The position numbers and the translations under genes are program-made. A model generated the notes under the pieces. That model did no database searches, was not told the origin of the DNA, and saw nothing but the letters and a program-made list of their open reading frames with translations. Below, piece after piece: positions 12,101-22,800 of a stretch of 64,000 nt of DNA. The DNA comes from Gordius sp. MW1. Lineage: Eukaryota; Nematomorpha; Gordioida; Gordea; Gordiidae. The stretch spans positions 6,076,001-6,140,000 of the forward strand of contig OZ038532.1 of assembly GCA_964036665.1 (NCBI GenBank), read 5' to 3'. Every line of letters starts with the position of its first letter. Position 1 is the stretch's first letter.

Positions 12101-14193
12101 GGGAAGACAGTAGCGATAGTGAAGACGTTGATGGTTTGGAAAGTGAGGGGAATGATGTACAAGAAACTTATTTGAACATAACGATGGGTAATTTGGATTT
12201 TCCCTCCGAATTATTCGACACCATATCGCGGGAAGCCGTCGATTTTATCAGCAAATTATGCGTCGTTCACCCAAAGTATGAACTAAACACTTGTTTTGAT
12301 TTAAAGGGTGATAGAAAGTGAAAACTGGTTTAGAATCGAACAAACCTAGTAACAACTTATAAAAATGGGAATTATAGGGGTTTGAGTCAGATTTTGTGTC
12401 CTCCCACCTAATTCTAAGAGTCTTTGGAAATTTTGACAAAAAGGAGGTGAAAATTAAAATGAATGAATGTGAGCAAAGATATAGTTATCCGTTTTTGCAA
12501 TTCTATTTAACGCAGCAAAAGATGCTTTAAAATGATTGTGGTATTTTTACTACTTTTGGGCAAATATATTTCATTAGGGATTATGTGCCAAATTTCCAAA
12601 AACACCGCGTACTCTCTTGATTACTCCAGTGTATATATTTACTTGAGATGCAAAGAATAGTTATAACTTTGATTTTAAAGTTCTATCCTGGTAACGTTTA
12701 CTATTCATTGAGAAACAACTTAAAATATAGCTTAGAGCACTTGAGATTATGTTCGCATATTTCGTATTTAATTACAGAAAACGTTTAACCACTGCTCAAT
12801 GTTTCGCACACCCCTGGATCAAGGAAAATTTAGGGAGAGGAGCAGATATCAAGCATTCCATACAAAACTTCGACGCGAAATCATCGCGACAAAATGATAA
12901 CATTTTCATCATGTCCTCTTCCTCTTCCTCAAACGAAGAATTATTAACACCGACCAACGACTCAATATCTTTAACAACTCAAAACCCAATATCGCTTATC
13001 ATACCCAACCCCACATCCAAATCAAGCCCGAGTGAACGAGATTTAGTTTTAGGGCCTGAGGTAGGCATTACACCAAATGCGATCACTTGTACAATTGTGG
13101 AAACGAATAATTCATTTAAATGTCGCGAAAATCGATCTTCATTAAAAGCACCGCAAAATTTGAATATATCGTCCCTAAATGGTCACTCAAAAATTCCGAC
13201 TATTCAAAGTTTTAAGAAAATCGAACAAGGCCCATCGAGGGTAGAGAGTGTGGTGAAACGAAACTCATTCGCAAAACACGATACCCAACCAAAATGTAGT
13301 AATTGTAGCTTACATTGTGGCAATGGGAATGGTGCACAAGATAAGGTAAAGTTGAAGGATTCAATTGAACAGGTTGAAGGGAGCTCAAATTTTGTTACTA
13401 CTTATTACAAAACGAAAATACCAAACCTCAAAGCGGCAACTATTTCCCTGAGAGCGGATAGTGACGATTGGAAAGTTGCTAATGCGGATGGTAGTTGCCA
13501 ATTGTCATTCCATTCGGATAAAACTATAATGTCCATCAATATTCAAACCCTGGATGAAAATGTTCATGATGATGCTGGATCATCACCCGATCCAGGCAAT
13601 AATTGCACCGAAAGAAATACGGCAGGTCAACAGGACAGTTGCGAGACTTCACCTCATTACGAGTAATTATTTTTAATTAAATACCTTTTCAAAAAAACAT
13701 AAAATTAAAATGCATAAAAAGATAGAGCATTTTAAATAATTTTATGGTCTACATTAGGAAAGTTAAAGAAGTAGAATCTTACGATGAAAATTGGGAACAT
13801 CAATCGTTTCACGAATCAACAAATCCCGAATCATTGAAATTTAGAGCCAGATGTACCTCTTTGGCATCATATCCTGCTGCAACACGGTCCCAGGACTCTG
13901 AAAAACTTAAAAATAAAGTACTCTCTAAAAATGGCGCTCAAAATGGGACGATGGCTAAGGATACTAATGGAGGACAAAAGAAATCACTCAAAAGTCCACA
14001 ATGTTTGATTAATGGGAAATTGTACAAACAAAAGATATTGAAAGATAAGCCCAAAGTATTAGGAGATCTAAAATCAATGTTAACAATCGCACCTTCTAGA
14101 GTTAAGCAAAATCAACAATCTAAAGAGCCTAATTCGAAAGTCGGCAAGTTGGAAGCAACTTCACCTTCAAACTGGTTACGAGGTCGTGCCTGA
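119..14193 (+). CDS. Drak: DRAK/STK17-like serine/threonine protein kinase (DAPK family), seven exons
   Basis: Exons: 119-246, 10882-11094, 11258-11408, 11547-11673, 11978-12275, 12778-13662, 13758-14193. All introns are GT-AG and the frame is continuous, giving about 745 aa. Seen: a glycine-loop segment [11 protein letters not shown] (residues 41-51), catalytic lysine in YAAKFVRK (K64), alpha-C Glu82, catalytic loop HLDIKPSN (Asp162), DFG at 183-185, APE at 207-209, and HPW near 318 closing the domain. HLD in place of [13 protein letters not shown] and QETYLNI are hallmarks of the DRAK/STK17 branch of death-associated protein kinases, which regulate myosin light chain and apoptosis. Odd points: the first glycine of the P-loop is replaced; an acidic Ser/Asp/Glu insertion of about 27 residues (240-266) sits between the SPF and QETYLN motifs; and the Ser/Asn-rich, disordered-looking C-terminal tail of about 420 aa is much longer than in vertebrate STK17 (roughly 370-415 aa in total). 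Assignment to the family is secure; the start and tail splice sites are inferred. Confidence 0.9.
871..1012. mobile_element. hAT-like MITE, family A, copy 1
   Basis: A 142-bp element with imperfect terminal inverted repeats CATGGGCGTAGCCAG and CATGGGAGTAGTCAGC (right end read on the minus strand). G/C-rich ends surround an AT-rich centre with the family-typical ATTATGGCTAAAAT. No target-site duplication is visible, so this copy is old. It lies in kinase intron 1. Confidence 0.8.
1349..1493. mobile_element. hAT-like MITE, family A, copy 2, with 8-bp target duplication
   Basis: Family A core (ATTTTAGCCATAAATAT) and right end CTGGCTACGCTCACG, in opposite orientation to copy 1. An exact 8-bp direct repeat GACTCATA flanks it at 1341-1348 and 1494-1501, as expected for hAT transposition. 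The left terminus is eroded. Confidence 0.7.
6881..6945 (-). repeat. dispersed repeat shared with 36.8-36.95 kb
   Basis: Read on the minus strand this contains TTTTGGCCAATGGTCATTTT followed by CAGCAGCC and GACCAAAAAGCC. The same pieces in the same order occur twice near 36760-36930 on the plus strand. It is a low-copy interspersed repeat of unknown class. Confidence 0.6.
7061..7093 (-). ncRNA. possible hammerhead-like ribozyme core / retroelement end motif
   Basis: On the minus strand the order is CTGAAGA (fits the hammerhead core CUGANGA), a 4-bp stem GGAC/GTCC closed by a short loop, then GAAA. Hammerhead cores are known in Penelope-like retroelements and other small retrotransposons. I cannot identify a convincing third stem and cleavage site, so this may simply be the 3' end of a dispersed repeat that carries CCTGAAGATGG. 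Confidence 0.3.
9234..9390. mobile_element. hAT-like MITE, family A, copy 3
   Basis: A 157-bp element with ends CATGGGCGAGCCAGC and, on the minus strand, CATGGGCGTAGCCAAG, and the family core TTTTAGCCATAATTTC. No clear target duplication. It lies about 30 bp left of the fold-back array in kinase intron 1. Confidence 0.8.
9418..10245. repeat. fold-back element: inverted arrays of a degenerate TGCTCAGTTTTTAATT-type minisatellite
   Basis: The left arm (about 9418-9610) is built of loose copies of AAGTTTTTATT / ATGTTCAGATTTTTA. The right arm (about 10070-10245) is built of ACTGAACATTTTT / ACTGAGCA copies, which are the reverse complement of the same motif. The centre holds a tRNA-like stretch (9623-9700) and two direct copies of an AAAGCTCTCTA...GTTTCCACAG motif near 9890 and 9970. 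Opposed subterminal arrays are typical of fold-back DNA transposons or Helitron-like non-autonomous elements; the class is not determined. Confidence 0.55.
9623..9700 (-). tRNA. degenerate tRNA-like sequence (tRNA-derived SINE head or tRNA pseudogene)
   Basis: On the minus strand a box A (TAGCTCAGTGGATTGA) and a box B (GGTTCGATACC) are correctly spaced. The acceptor ends pair only in part (GGTG with CACC), the anticodon stem does not fold cleanly and the T stem has a mismatch. I therefore read it as a pol III promoter relic rather than a working tRNA gene. Confidence 0.5.
10592..10755. mobile_element. hAT-like MITE, family A, copy 4, with 8-bp target duplication
   Basis: A 164-bp element, ends CATGGGCGTCGCCAGG and, on the minus strand, CGTGAGCTTAGCGAG. 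The exact 8-bp duplication ATTATAAG flanks it at 10584-10591 and 10756-10763, which places the family in the hAT superfamily. It is inserted about 130 bp upstream of kinase exon 2. Confidence 0.85.
11781..11918. mobile_element. hAT-like MITE, family A, copy 5
   Basis: Family core (GAAATTTTAGCCATAATT) and right end TTTGGCTACGCCCATG. It occupies nearly half of the 304-bp kinase intron 4 (11674-11977), so this small intron owes much of its length to the insertion. Confidence 0.75.
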
Positions 14194-14461
14194 TTATTGA
14201 ATCAAAAATCTTAATTAAATATATAGTATGGAGAAAGGAAAATTGTGCAATACAATCAGAAAATAGAGTCCAAGGGTACGTATAGGCTCTATTATATATA
14301 CATCTAAATAGGAGCCTCAAATAGATATGGGAATTCCTCAAGTTCATACATCTCTCAGCATGTTAATATATTAATACCTTATAATATTCATTTTATTAAC
14401 AAATTATTTGTAAAAAACAATCCCCCGTTTTAATTGTTTAAATATAAATTACTAAAAGATA

Positions 14462-14467
14462 AATAAA
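14462..14467 (+). terminator. Drak: putative polyadenylation signal of the kinase gene
   Basis: AATAAA about 270 bp after the stop codon. Such hexamers are common in AT-rich DNA, so support is positional only. Confidence 0.35.
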
Positions 14468-14852
14468 GATTATTAAAACAATTGTATAGTAAGCATAATT
14501 TTATAAGTCCAAATTTAATTTTAATATAAAGCTTAAGAACGCAGTGATAATTAAGATTTGAATAAATAAGTTTAGCCCGATAGACTGGTACCCTCCGATA
14601 AATTTATTGACGTTAGTAATTTAATGCTTAGCATTATAACACAATATGTTTTTCAAAACAATGTCAAATAATGGAGGCTCGCTATATTGTACCTTGATAA
14701 GATTTAATCGGGAGGTATGTGCGGATTGCCAAAAATTTACGATAGAATGGCTACTATCTTGTGTTATCTTTTCATAGGCCTGTTGGTAAGAGGAAGTAAG
14801 AGATATTAGCTTTGTTGAAATAGTCATGGATTAATGTATTTGCCAAGGCTTG

Positions 14853-15128
14853 AACATAGACTAGTAGACTGCTGATTTCCTTTTAAAAGTGTTCCACATT
14901 TTGGCAGCCATTTTGAAAAGTGAAACACGAATCTTGGCCAATTTATATGGTTGGTACAATTTCAAAATAATTATTAAAATGGGTTGTTTCATGTTATAAG
15001 ATCAATGATTATTGTCCAATACAATCCATCGCTATACAAACCCTCCTTCACTTATCAAAATGGCGGTCGTTTTTGGCAACACTTTTGATGCGTGAATATT
15101 TAAGAGATGAGCAGTCTATTAGTCTATG
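14853..15128. mobile_element. MITE with about 75-bp inverted ends
   Basis: The left end (CATAGACTAGTAGACTGCT, then AAAAGTGTT and GCCATTTTGA) and the right end read on the minus strand (CATAGACTAATAGACTGCT, then AAAAGTGTTGCCA and GCCATTTTGA) are inverted copies. Flanks share GGCTTG (14847-14852 and 15129-15134), six matches within an 8-bp window, compatible with an old hAT-type target duplication. Confidence 0.75.
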
Positions 15129-18100
15129 GGCTTGGCGTAGTTACTAAACTTTATTGCGGTTTAAGTGATGACTATTGTGGCGAAGTGATATCAAGTGTAT
15201 TTAGCAATTATATTACACCCTAGCATTGCTGAAATGCGAAATTCATCAATTATATCAGGTTCAAGTTGAGGTAAGAGAAAGCCTTTAAACATTTATGACC
15301 GGACGGTGAAGCAAGCCTTCTAGGAGGTCGCTCTACAGAATTTCCATCGATATGATATTAAATAGCATTCCAGTTTACTTCCTAGGAATTCCTTACATTT
15401 TTGGAAGGCAAGACTAAAGATAATATCAGGGTGTATAGTTTGTGATTAGATCAGCCTATCATTAAAAAATGCACAAAAATTTTAAAAGGGAAACCGAGGC
15501 TACTGTGTGTAAGCCTGACCCACCTTGTTTTGTTGTGCCTCAAACGTGTTGTCAATGTGGGTCGCCTAAGAAACGTTTGTTATTATGTACCCTTTAGTTA
15601 TCTATAAAACTTAAGCAAAGCCTCGCGGCTTAAGAACTCTATATATTACGGCATTACTAGTTAAAACGCTCGGTGGCGGCTAGTTGTGTTAAGAAACTAT
15701 CCATATCGAGAGATAGTTTACGAGTAGTATTTTAACAGCTCTAATTTAGGGATATTGTGCTGTCGATTGGACATCAAGTAGATTTAACGAGGAAGGCATG
15801 ATTACATTAGATGTATTGTGGATAAGCAAATATCGGTTTCAGTTGGTTTAAAAATAAGCCATTGGTTAGTTAATTTAAAATACTTGGGAAGCTATGCCGT
15901 TAAGGTATTATATATGTTAAGGTCAAAATAAATAACGTTGTTAAACTCTAAAAAATAGTTGCAAATAATTGGAGATCCAAATGTAGGATGACAATATGGT
16001 GTTAGTGTTGCTATTAAAAGTTTCATTGCACTTAAAAGTGAAATATTTGAATTATAAATGGTTATTAAGTAATATTATATCATGGCAAATATTACTTGAT
16101 TCATTCTAAGAACTAAATTTACAAATTAAACAGTTTTCTCAAAGTTTTAAATGGGCTAGTTTAATTACACGATGCCTTTAATTTGTGGGAAGGATGTGCA
16201 TCAATCAAACTATTAGTCCACTAAAATTTAGAATATTTTCACTTTAACCTTCTACTGCAGTTTCTGAAATAATTTAATCTATAATCGGCGATATTTATTG
16301 TAAACTCGGGAACTAACTTCAAAAATCTTAGGTCATCTTTAGAGTTTATAGATGATGATTCATAAGAAACAAATTAGAGAGCAATTACCATTGATAAAAT
16401 TTGTCTAATGTACAAAATTACATACATAGTTTACATTAATTTCGTGGTCCATCTATTAAATAAATTAGTCGATTATTGTTAAATTTTCAATAGACCTATA
16501 AAAATTGGGCGTTAAAAGGGTTGTTTTTTGTATTAATATTCTTTTTATTGTTAATTCATCCTACATTTGGATCTTTAATTTTATTTGCAACTATTTTTTT
16601 ATTTTCCCTTTAACTCCTAAATTCTCCCATAATTTCCCGCATATTTCCTAGGAAATTTCCCCATTCATAACGTTGGTGATAATAAGACAACTCTAGCAGT
16701 CTATAAAAAGCGGTTGTATTTATTTAGACATTGTTTGTCAGGTTTCTTTCTGAAAAACTAAAAAAATATATAGTTTAATGTTTACCTTATGCATATTTTT
16801 CAATGCAAAAATGTGCCACTAGCGATATCTCGCCCGAGTTTTTCATTAAATTTCAACGCAAAAAACAGCAGTAGTATCAATCTTTGGTGTCATGCGCGTA
16901 GAAAAGGGGGAGGGGGCGGATTTTGAGAAATATATTAACCTAAAAAGATAATATATACATTTCATTTTTAATTTAATTATCGAAAAAAAGCTTATACCCC
17001 ACCATTATAATATTTTCGAATATATTTGTGCATCCACGAAAACGCCAGACCCTTCCATTGCTAGTTAGTGGCTAAATGTTTAATATAGTAATTATTTTTA
17101 TATATATTACAATTGTTTTTTTCAGGTTGTTACCTGTGCATATATAGACAAAATATATGCATATCCAAACCTAATTAAGCATTGTCTTTCGATATAAAAA
17201 TTCTTCATGGTTAACTATCCTACCATATATATATACAAAAGTTTTAAGCCATCTGATTAATAATCTCTAGCTAGATGGTATCCTGAATTTGTCCAATGAT
17301 GTAGATGAAAATGTCCTATTTATAGTTATAAACAATGATGTAGATCAGAGGCGTAGATAGTCCTCCCACCCCTTTAAAAAAATTAAAAAAAATTGCTTTA
17401 CATAAAATATTAAATTAACTAAAAGTACACTTCTAAATACCTTAAAAGCCTATTATACCATTTATTGTTAAATTAAATTTTCGGCAAAAACTTATACACG
17501 CGTCTTCCCAATACCACATCCACATGGATTAATGATCATAGTTTTTCCATACTAAGGGTTTAAACGCCTTCTCAAAAAAAGGATGTTAAGACAACAATGG
17601 AATGAATTGACAATATTAACAAATTAACGGTAATGCTCCTACTTCAGGTGAAATCCCAATATGACAATTGCTGGACAAATGAAAATGTCTATTTATTAAC
17701 GTTCCCCATTCTACACACAGAATTAATATCTTGGGCATTGGTCATATTTATTTGAATTTTTCTGCCAGAGCTCATCAAGGATGACTAAATGCCCGCCAAG
17801 GCCAACCTAAACCCTTCTAAGAGTCAGCCCGACAATGCCCAATTAACTAAAGCTATCCGAACTGCCGGGCCAAATGTGCTAATTAAAAATTTCATGCGGT
17901 AAGTTTGTCAAATTTTCGAAAATATTAGATTTAATTCTCGAATGTCTTAAATAAAAAAGTGACAAAAAATAGAAAACTATGTAAAAGAATGTCATGGTGC
18001 CAGTCGGGGCCTACTTGAAAATTTTACGACTGTTGCTAAGCCCCAAGGGCCCGGCAGCGGGCCCGACTGTTGAGTTGTTTAAACTTTATTTTAAAAGAAA

Positions 18101-19127
18101 AATTAAAGTGTTTTAAAAAAATATGGCCAGTCCTCCCCCCCCCTTTGAGAAACACCTGGCTAAGCGCCTATTTGGTGTACATAACAAAAAGGCAGCATCC
18201 TTCCATTATATAATTGGATCTTAGAAAGAATATTCTGCTGAAATCTTAATGACTAAATCTCGCCCAAACTCTTCCTAAATTTGACTATGATAAAGTAGGA
18301 CAATTTCCTTTTAAGCGGAAATGAAAAACTTCAAAGATCTCTCATCAACGCATTATGCCGATAAATGAAAGCGTATAAACAAATTAATTTTAACATATAG
18401 TGCCAAGCAAAATCCTGTGAAGACATAATGGATTAATCAATGGAAGGCCTAATGTAAAAATACAGGTAGCCATTTGCTAATTATCAAGATAGAATTTTCT
18501 TCAGCTCTCTTAACGTTCTCCAAAACCAATGGTGGAATGGTCATTAAATATATGCGATTTCCTCCTATATTTTTTATGAATTACCCCTTAAAAGCAGAAA
18601 AATATTGCATTATTTGTATATTAATTGTCATAGTCTAATATGTGATAAAAAAATATTTATAATTTTTGTAGTATGTATAAATTGACCACTTTTAGTTAGA
18701 ATATTGCTGACTTGTTTACTTGAAAATTTACTAGGTGATTGCAATAATGTGCAAAATTCACTCAATAGGCAATCTAATATTTTATGGGTCAATCTGCACA
18801 ACGGTTTTAAACAACAGGGTATTGAATTTGAATGCATATCCCTTAAAACAAGATTCTGTAAAAGCAGCTTCAATGATGGAAAAAATTCTTGGCACTAACC
18901 CATAAATAAAAGTAAATACAGGTGTAATCAAGCGAAAATTTTATTACCAACCCAACATGAAGTCGAGTCAGATAATAGGCCATGCGTGAAGTCCTGTATG
19001 ATGCAGATAATTTATTTAGCATTTTGCCGGAACGAGATTTTAGCTCCCGCTATAACGACTAATCATATACTATTACTATGCTCCACGCCCATTTATATTT
19101 ATTTTAAAGGTATAAAATATATGTCAT

Positions 19128-19240
19128 AGTCAAGGCTGTCGAGCCCGGATAGCCGAGCAGAGCGTCACCCTACATCGAATCTCTAAAGAAGATGACCACT
19201 ATGTGTGACAGACGGCTATAGGGAATTTATTTAAATTCGG
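19128..19240 (+). repeat. dispersed repeat, possible SINE tail, related to 38095-38195
   Basis: Shares the string C/TCTAAAGAAG-TGACCAC followed by TGTGTGACA-AC and GGAAT/ATTT with the region near 38140-38185. It begins with GGATAGCCGAGCAGAGCG, which resembles a tRNA box A. A tRNA-derived SINE is a reasonable guess. Confidence 0.4.
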
Positions 19241-19808
19241 TTGAAATTGATTTTAATAGTAAGGCGTTTCATTTATTTTCTGCCATTTTCAATGCGTATC
19301 ATTGAAATAAAAAGGGATTTTTTAAAATGAGATAACGAGCTGCATCATGCAATGTTAAATATTAGACTCAATAACAAGCTCGTATAAATGATTTAGGTCA
19401 TGAACCAATTATTAAAAGCAATCAATGTTCTAAGACGTAGCATATTATCCTATGTATCAGATTAAAAGTTTGTTATGTATTTAGACTTGATTACATTAAC
19501 TTTGGCAAGGGACCATAAACCTAGGTCAAGGATACTCTAAGTGTCTTTATGATTGCCTAGAATATTTTTATAGCGACTTATTTGGATGAGAAATGATATT
19601 AACCTAATTTTAGATTACGATACATGTACCATTACTTGCTAGTAAATAACACCTTTGCCATAAATTCTTTACATCCAAATTTGTTATAGAATTTAGAGAC
19701 TCACAAATTTCAATTATTAATGATGACTTAATAAACAAAATTACATATCCAATTCTAAAATTTAATCCATCCAAAATCCAAATAATATTGTGATCTATTA
19801 TCTAAAAC

Positions 19809-22800
19809 ATGGGTGCTAAATATGTAGCTTTTCTGCTATTTGTTTCATCAATAAATTTAGCAATACTATTGAATCAAAGTCCTACAGAGCAAGTAAAAGA
19901 TGGGATTAAGCCGAATCAGGGAAAAAATGTTTTAAATCAAGTTGGAATCGAAAAAAAGGACCCTAAGGATATAAATGATAAATTGAATAATGAAAAAGTT
20001 GACAAACATCAAGAGTTAATCAAACTGAATGCAAACAATGTTCAGGATAAATTAAAAAACGATATAAACGTTGAAAAACTTGAAAAGGATGACAACAAAA
20101 ACAAAAGTTTAAAAGACAAATCCGATAAAGATGACAAAAGTAAAGAAAAGCCGGAAATTGATGACAAGAAAAACAAGGTTATAAATGATAAACAAAATAC
20201 AGAAAAGCCTGAAAAAGATGGCGACAAAAACAAAAGCGGAAAAGAAAAAGATGACAAGAATAAGGAAAAGCCTGGAAAGGATGACGACAATAACAAAGTT
20301 AAAGAGAATGACATAAATGATAAACAACATACAGAAAGGCCAGAAAAAGATGGCGACAAAAACAAAGGCGGAAAAGAAAAAGATGACAAGAATAAGGAAG
20401 AGCCTGGAAAGGATGACGACAAAAACAAGGTTAAAGAGCATGACATAAATGATAAACAAAATACAGAAAGGCCTGAAAAAGATGGCGACAAAAACAAAGG
20501 CGGAAAAGAAAAAGATGACAAGAATAAGGAAAAGCCTGGAAAGGATGACGACAAAAACAAGGTTAAAGAGCATGACATAAATGATAAACAAAATACAGAA
20601 AGGCCTGAAAAAGATGACGACAAAAACAAAGGCGGAAAAGAAAAAGATGACAAGAATAAGGAAAAGCCTGGAAAGGATGACGACAAAAACAAATTTAAAG
20701 AGCATGACATAAATGATAAACAAAATACAGAAAGGCCTGAAAAAGATGGCGACAAAAACAAAGGTGGAAAAGAAAAAGATGACAAGAATAAGGAAAAGCC
20801 TGGAAAGGATGACGACAAAAACAAGGTTAAAGAGCATGACATAAATGATAAACAACATACAGAAAGGCCTGGAAAAGATGACGACAAAAACAAAAGCGGA
20901 AAAGAAAAAGATGATAAGAATAAGGAAAAGCCTGGCAAGGATGACGACAAAAACAAAGTTAAAGAGCATGACATAAATGATAAACAAAATACAGAAAGGC
21001 CTGAAAAAGATGACGACAAAAACAAAGGCGGAAAAGAAAAAGATGACAAGAATAAGGAAAAGCCTGGAAAGGATGACGACAAAAACAAGGTTAAAGAGCA
21101 TGACATAAATGATAAACAACTTACAGAAAGGCCTGAAAAAGATGACGACAAAAACAAAGGCGGAAAAGAAAAAGATGACAAGAATAAGGAAACACCTGGA
21201 AAGGATGACGACAAAAACAAGGTTAAAGAGCATGACATAAATGATAAACAAAATACAGAAAGGCCTGAAAAAGATGGCGACAAAAACAAAGGCGGAAAAG
21301 AAAAAGATGACAAGAATAAGGAAAAGCCTGGAAAGGATGACGACAAAAACAAGGTTAAAGAGCATGACATAAATGATAAACAAAATACAGAAAGGCCTGA
21401 AAAAGATGACGACAAAAACAAAGGCGGAAAAGAAAAAGATGACAAGAATAAGGAAAAGCCTGGAAAGGATGACGACAAAAACAAAGTTAAAGAGCATGAC
21501 ATAAATGATAAACAAAATACAGAAAGGCCTGAAAAAGATGGCGACAAAAACAAAGGCGGAAAAGAAAAAGATGACAAGAATAAGGAAAAGCCTGGAAAGG
21601 ATGACGACAAAAACAAGGTTAAAGAGCATGACATAAATGATAAACAACATACAGAAAGGCCTGGAAAAGATGACGACAAAAACAAAAGCGGAAAAGAAAA
21701 AGATGATAAGAATAAGGAAAAGCCTGGCAAGGATGACGACAAAAACAAAGTTAAAGAGCATGACATAAATGATAAACAAAATACAGAAAGGCCTGAAAAA
21801 GATGACGACAAAAACAAAGGCGGAAAAGAAAAAGATGACAAGAATAAGGAAAAGCCTGGAAAGGATGACGACAAAAACAAAGTTAAAGAGCATGACATAA
21901 ATGATAAACAAAATACAGAAAGGCCTGAAAAAGATGACGACAAAAACAAAGGCGGAAAAGAAAAAGATGACAAGAATAAGGAAAAGCCGGGAAAGGATGA
22001 CGACAATAACAAGGTTAAAGAGCATGACATAAATGATAAACAAAATACAGAAAGGCCTGAAAAAGATGGCGACAAAAACAAAGGCGGAAAAGAAAAAGAT
22101 GACAAGAATAAGGAAAAGCCTGGAAAGGATGACGACAAAAACAAAGTTAAAGAGCATGACATAAATGATAAACAAAATACAGAAAGGCCTGACAAAGATG
22201 ACGACAAAAACAAAGGCGGAAAAGAAAAAGATGATAAGAATAAGGAAAAGCCTGGAAAGGATGACGACAAAAACAAAGTTAAAGAGCATGACATAAATGA
22301 TAAACAAAATACAGAAAGGCCTGAAAAAGATGACGACAAAAACAAAGGAGGAAAAGAAAAAGATGACAAGAATAAGGAAAAGCCTGGAAAGGATGACGAC
22401 AAAAACAAGGTTAAAGAGCATGACATAAATGATAAACAAAATACAGAAAGGCCTGGAAAAGATGACGACAAAAACAAAGGCGGAAAAGAAAAAGATGATA
22501 AGAATAAGGAAAAGCCTGGCAAGGATGACGACAAAAACAAGGTTAAAGAGCATGACATAAATGATAAACAACTTACAGAAAGGCCTGAAAAAGATGACGA
22601 CAAAAACAAAGGAGGAAAAGAAAAAGATGACAAGAATAAGGAAAAGCCTGGAAAGGATGACGACAAAAACAAGGTTAAAGAGCATGACATAAATGATAAA
22701 CAAAATACAGAAAGGCCAGAAAAAGATGGCGACAAAAACAAAGGCGGAAAAGAAAAAGATGACAAGAATAAGGAAACACCTGGAAAGGATGACGACAAAA

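Larger units (their letters stand above)
14194..19808. other. intergenic region between the kinase and the repeat-Kunitz gene
   Basis: AT-rich, with no exon that I can support on either strand. It contains the MITE at 14853-15128. G/C-rich MITE-type ends occur near 17347 (AGAGGCGTAGATAG) and 18155 (CTGGCTAAGCGCCTA) and could bound one eroded element. A repeat at 19128-19240 is related to one near 38.1 kb. No promoter element stands out just before 19809. Confidence 0.7.

Noticed and set aside
17347-18171. Single MITE bounded by AGAGGCGTAGATAG and CTGGCTAAGCGCCTA
   Set aside because: The ends are only loosely inverted, no target duplication is found, and two unrelated half copies are as likely.
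18628-18898. Overlapping open frames on both strands in the intergenic region
   Set aside because: Both are short, with no homology, no start context and no splice partners.
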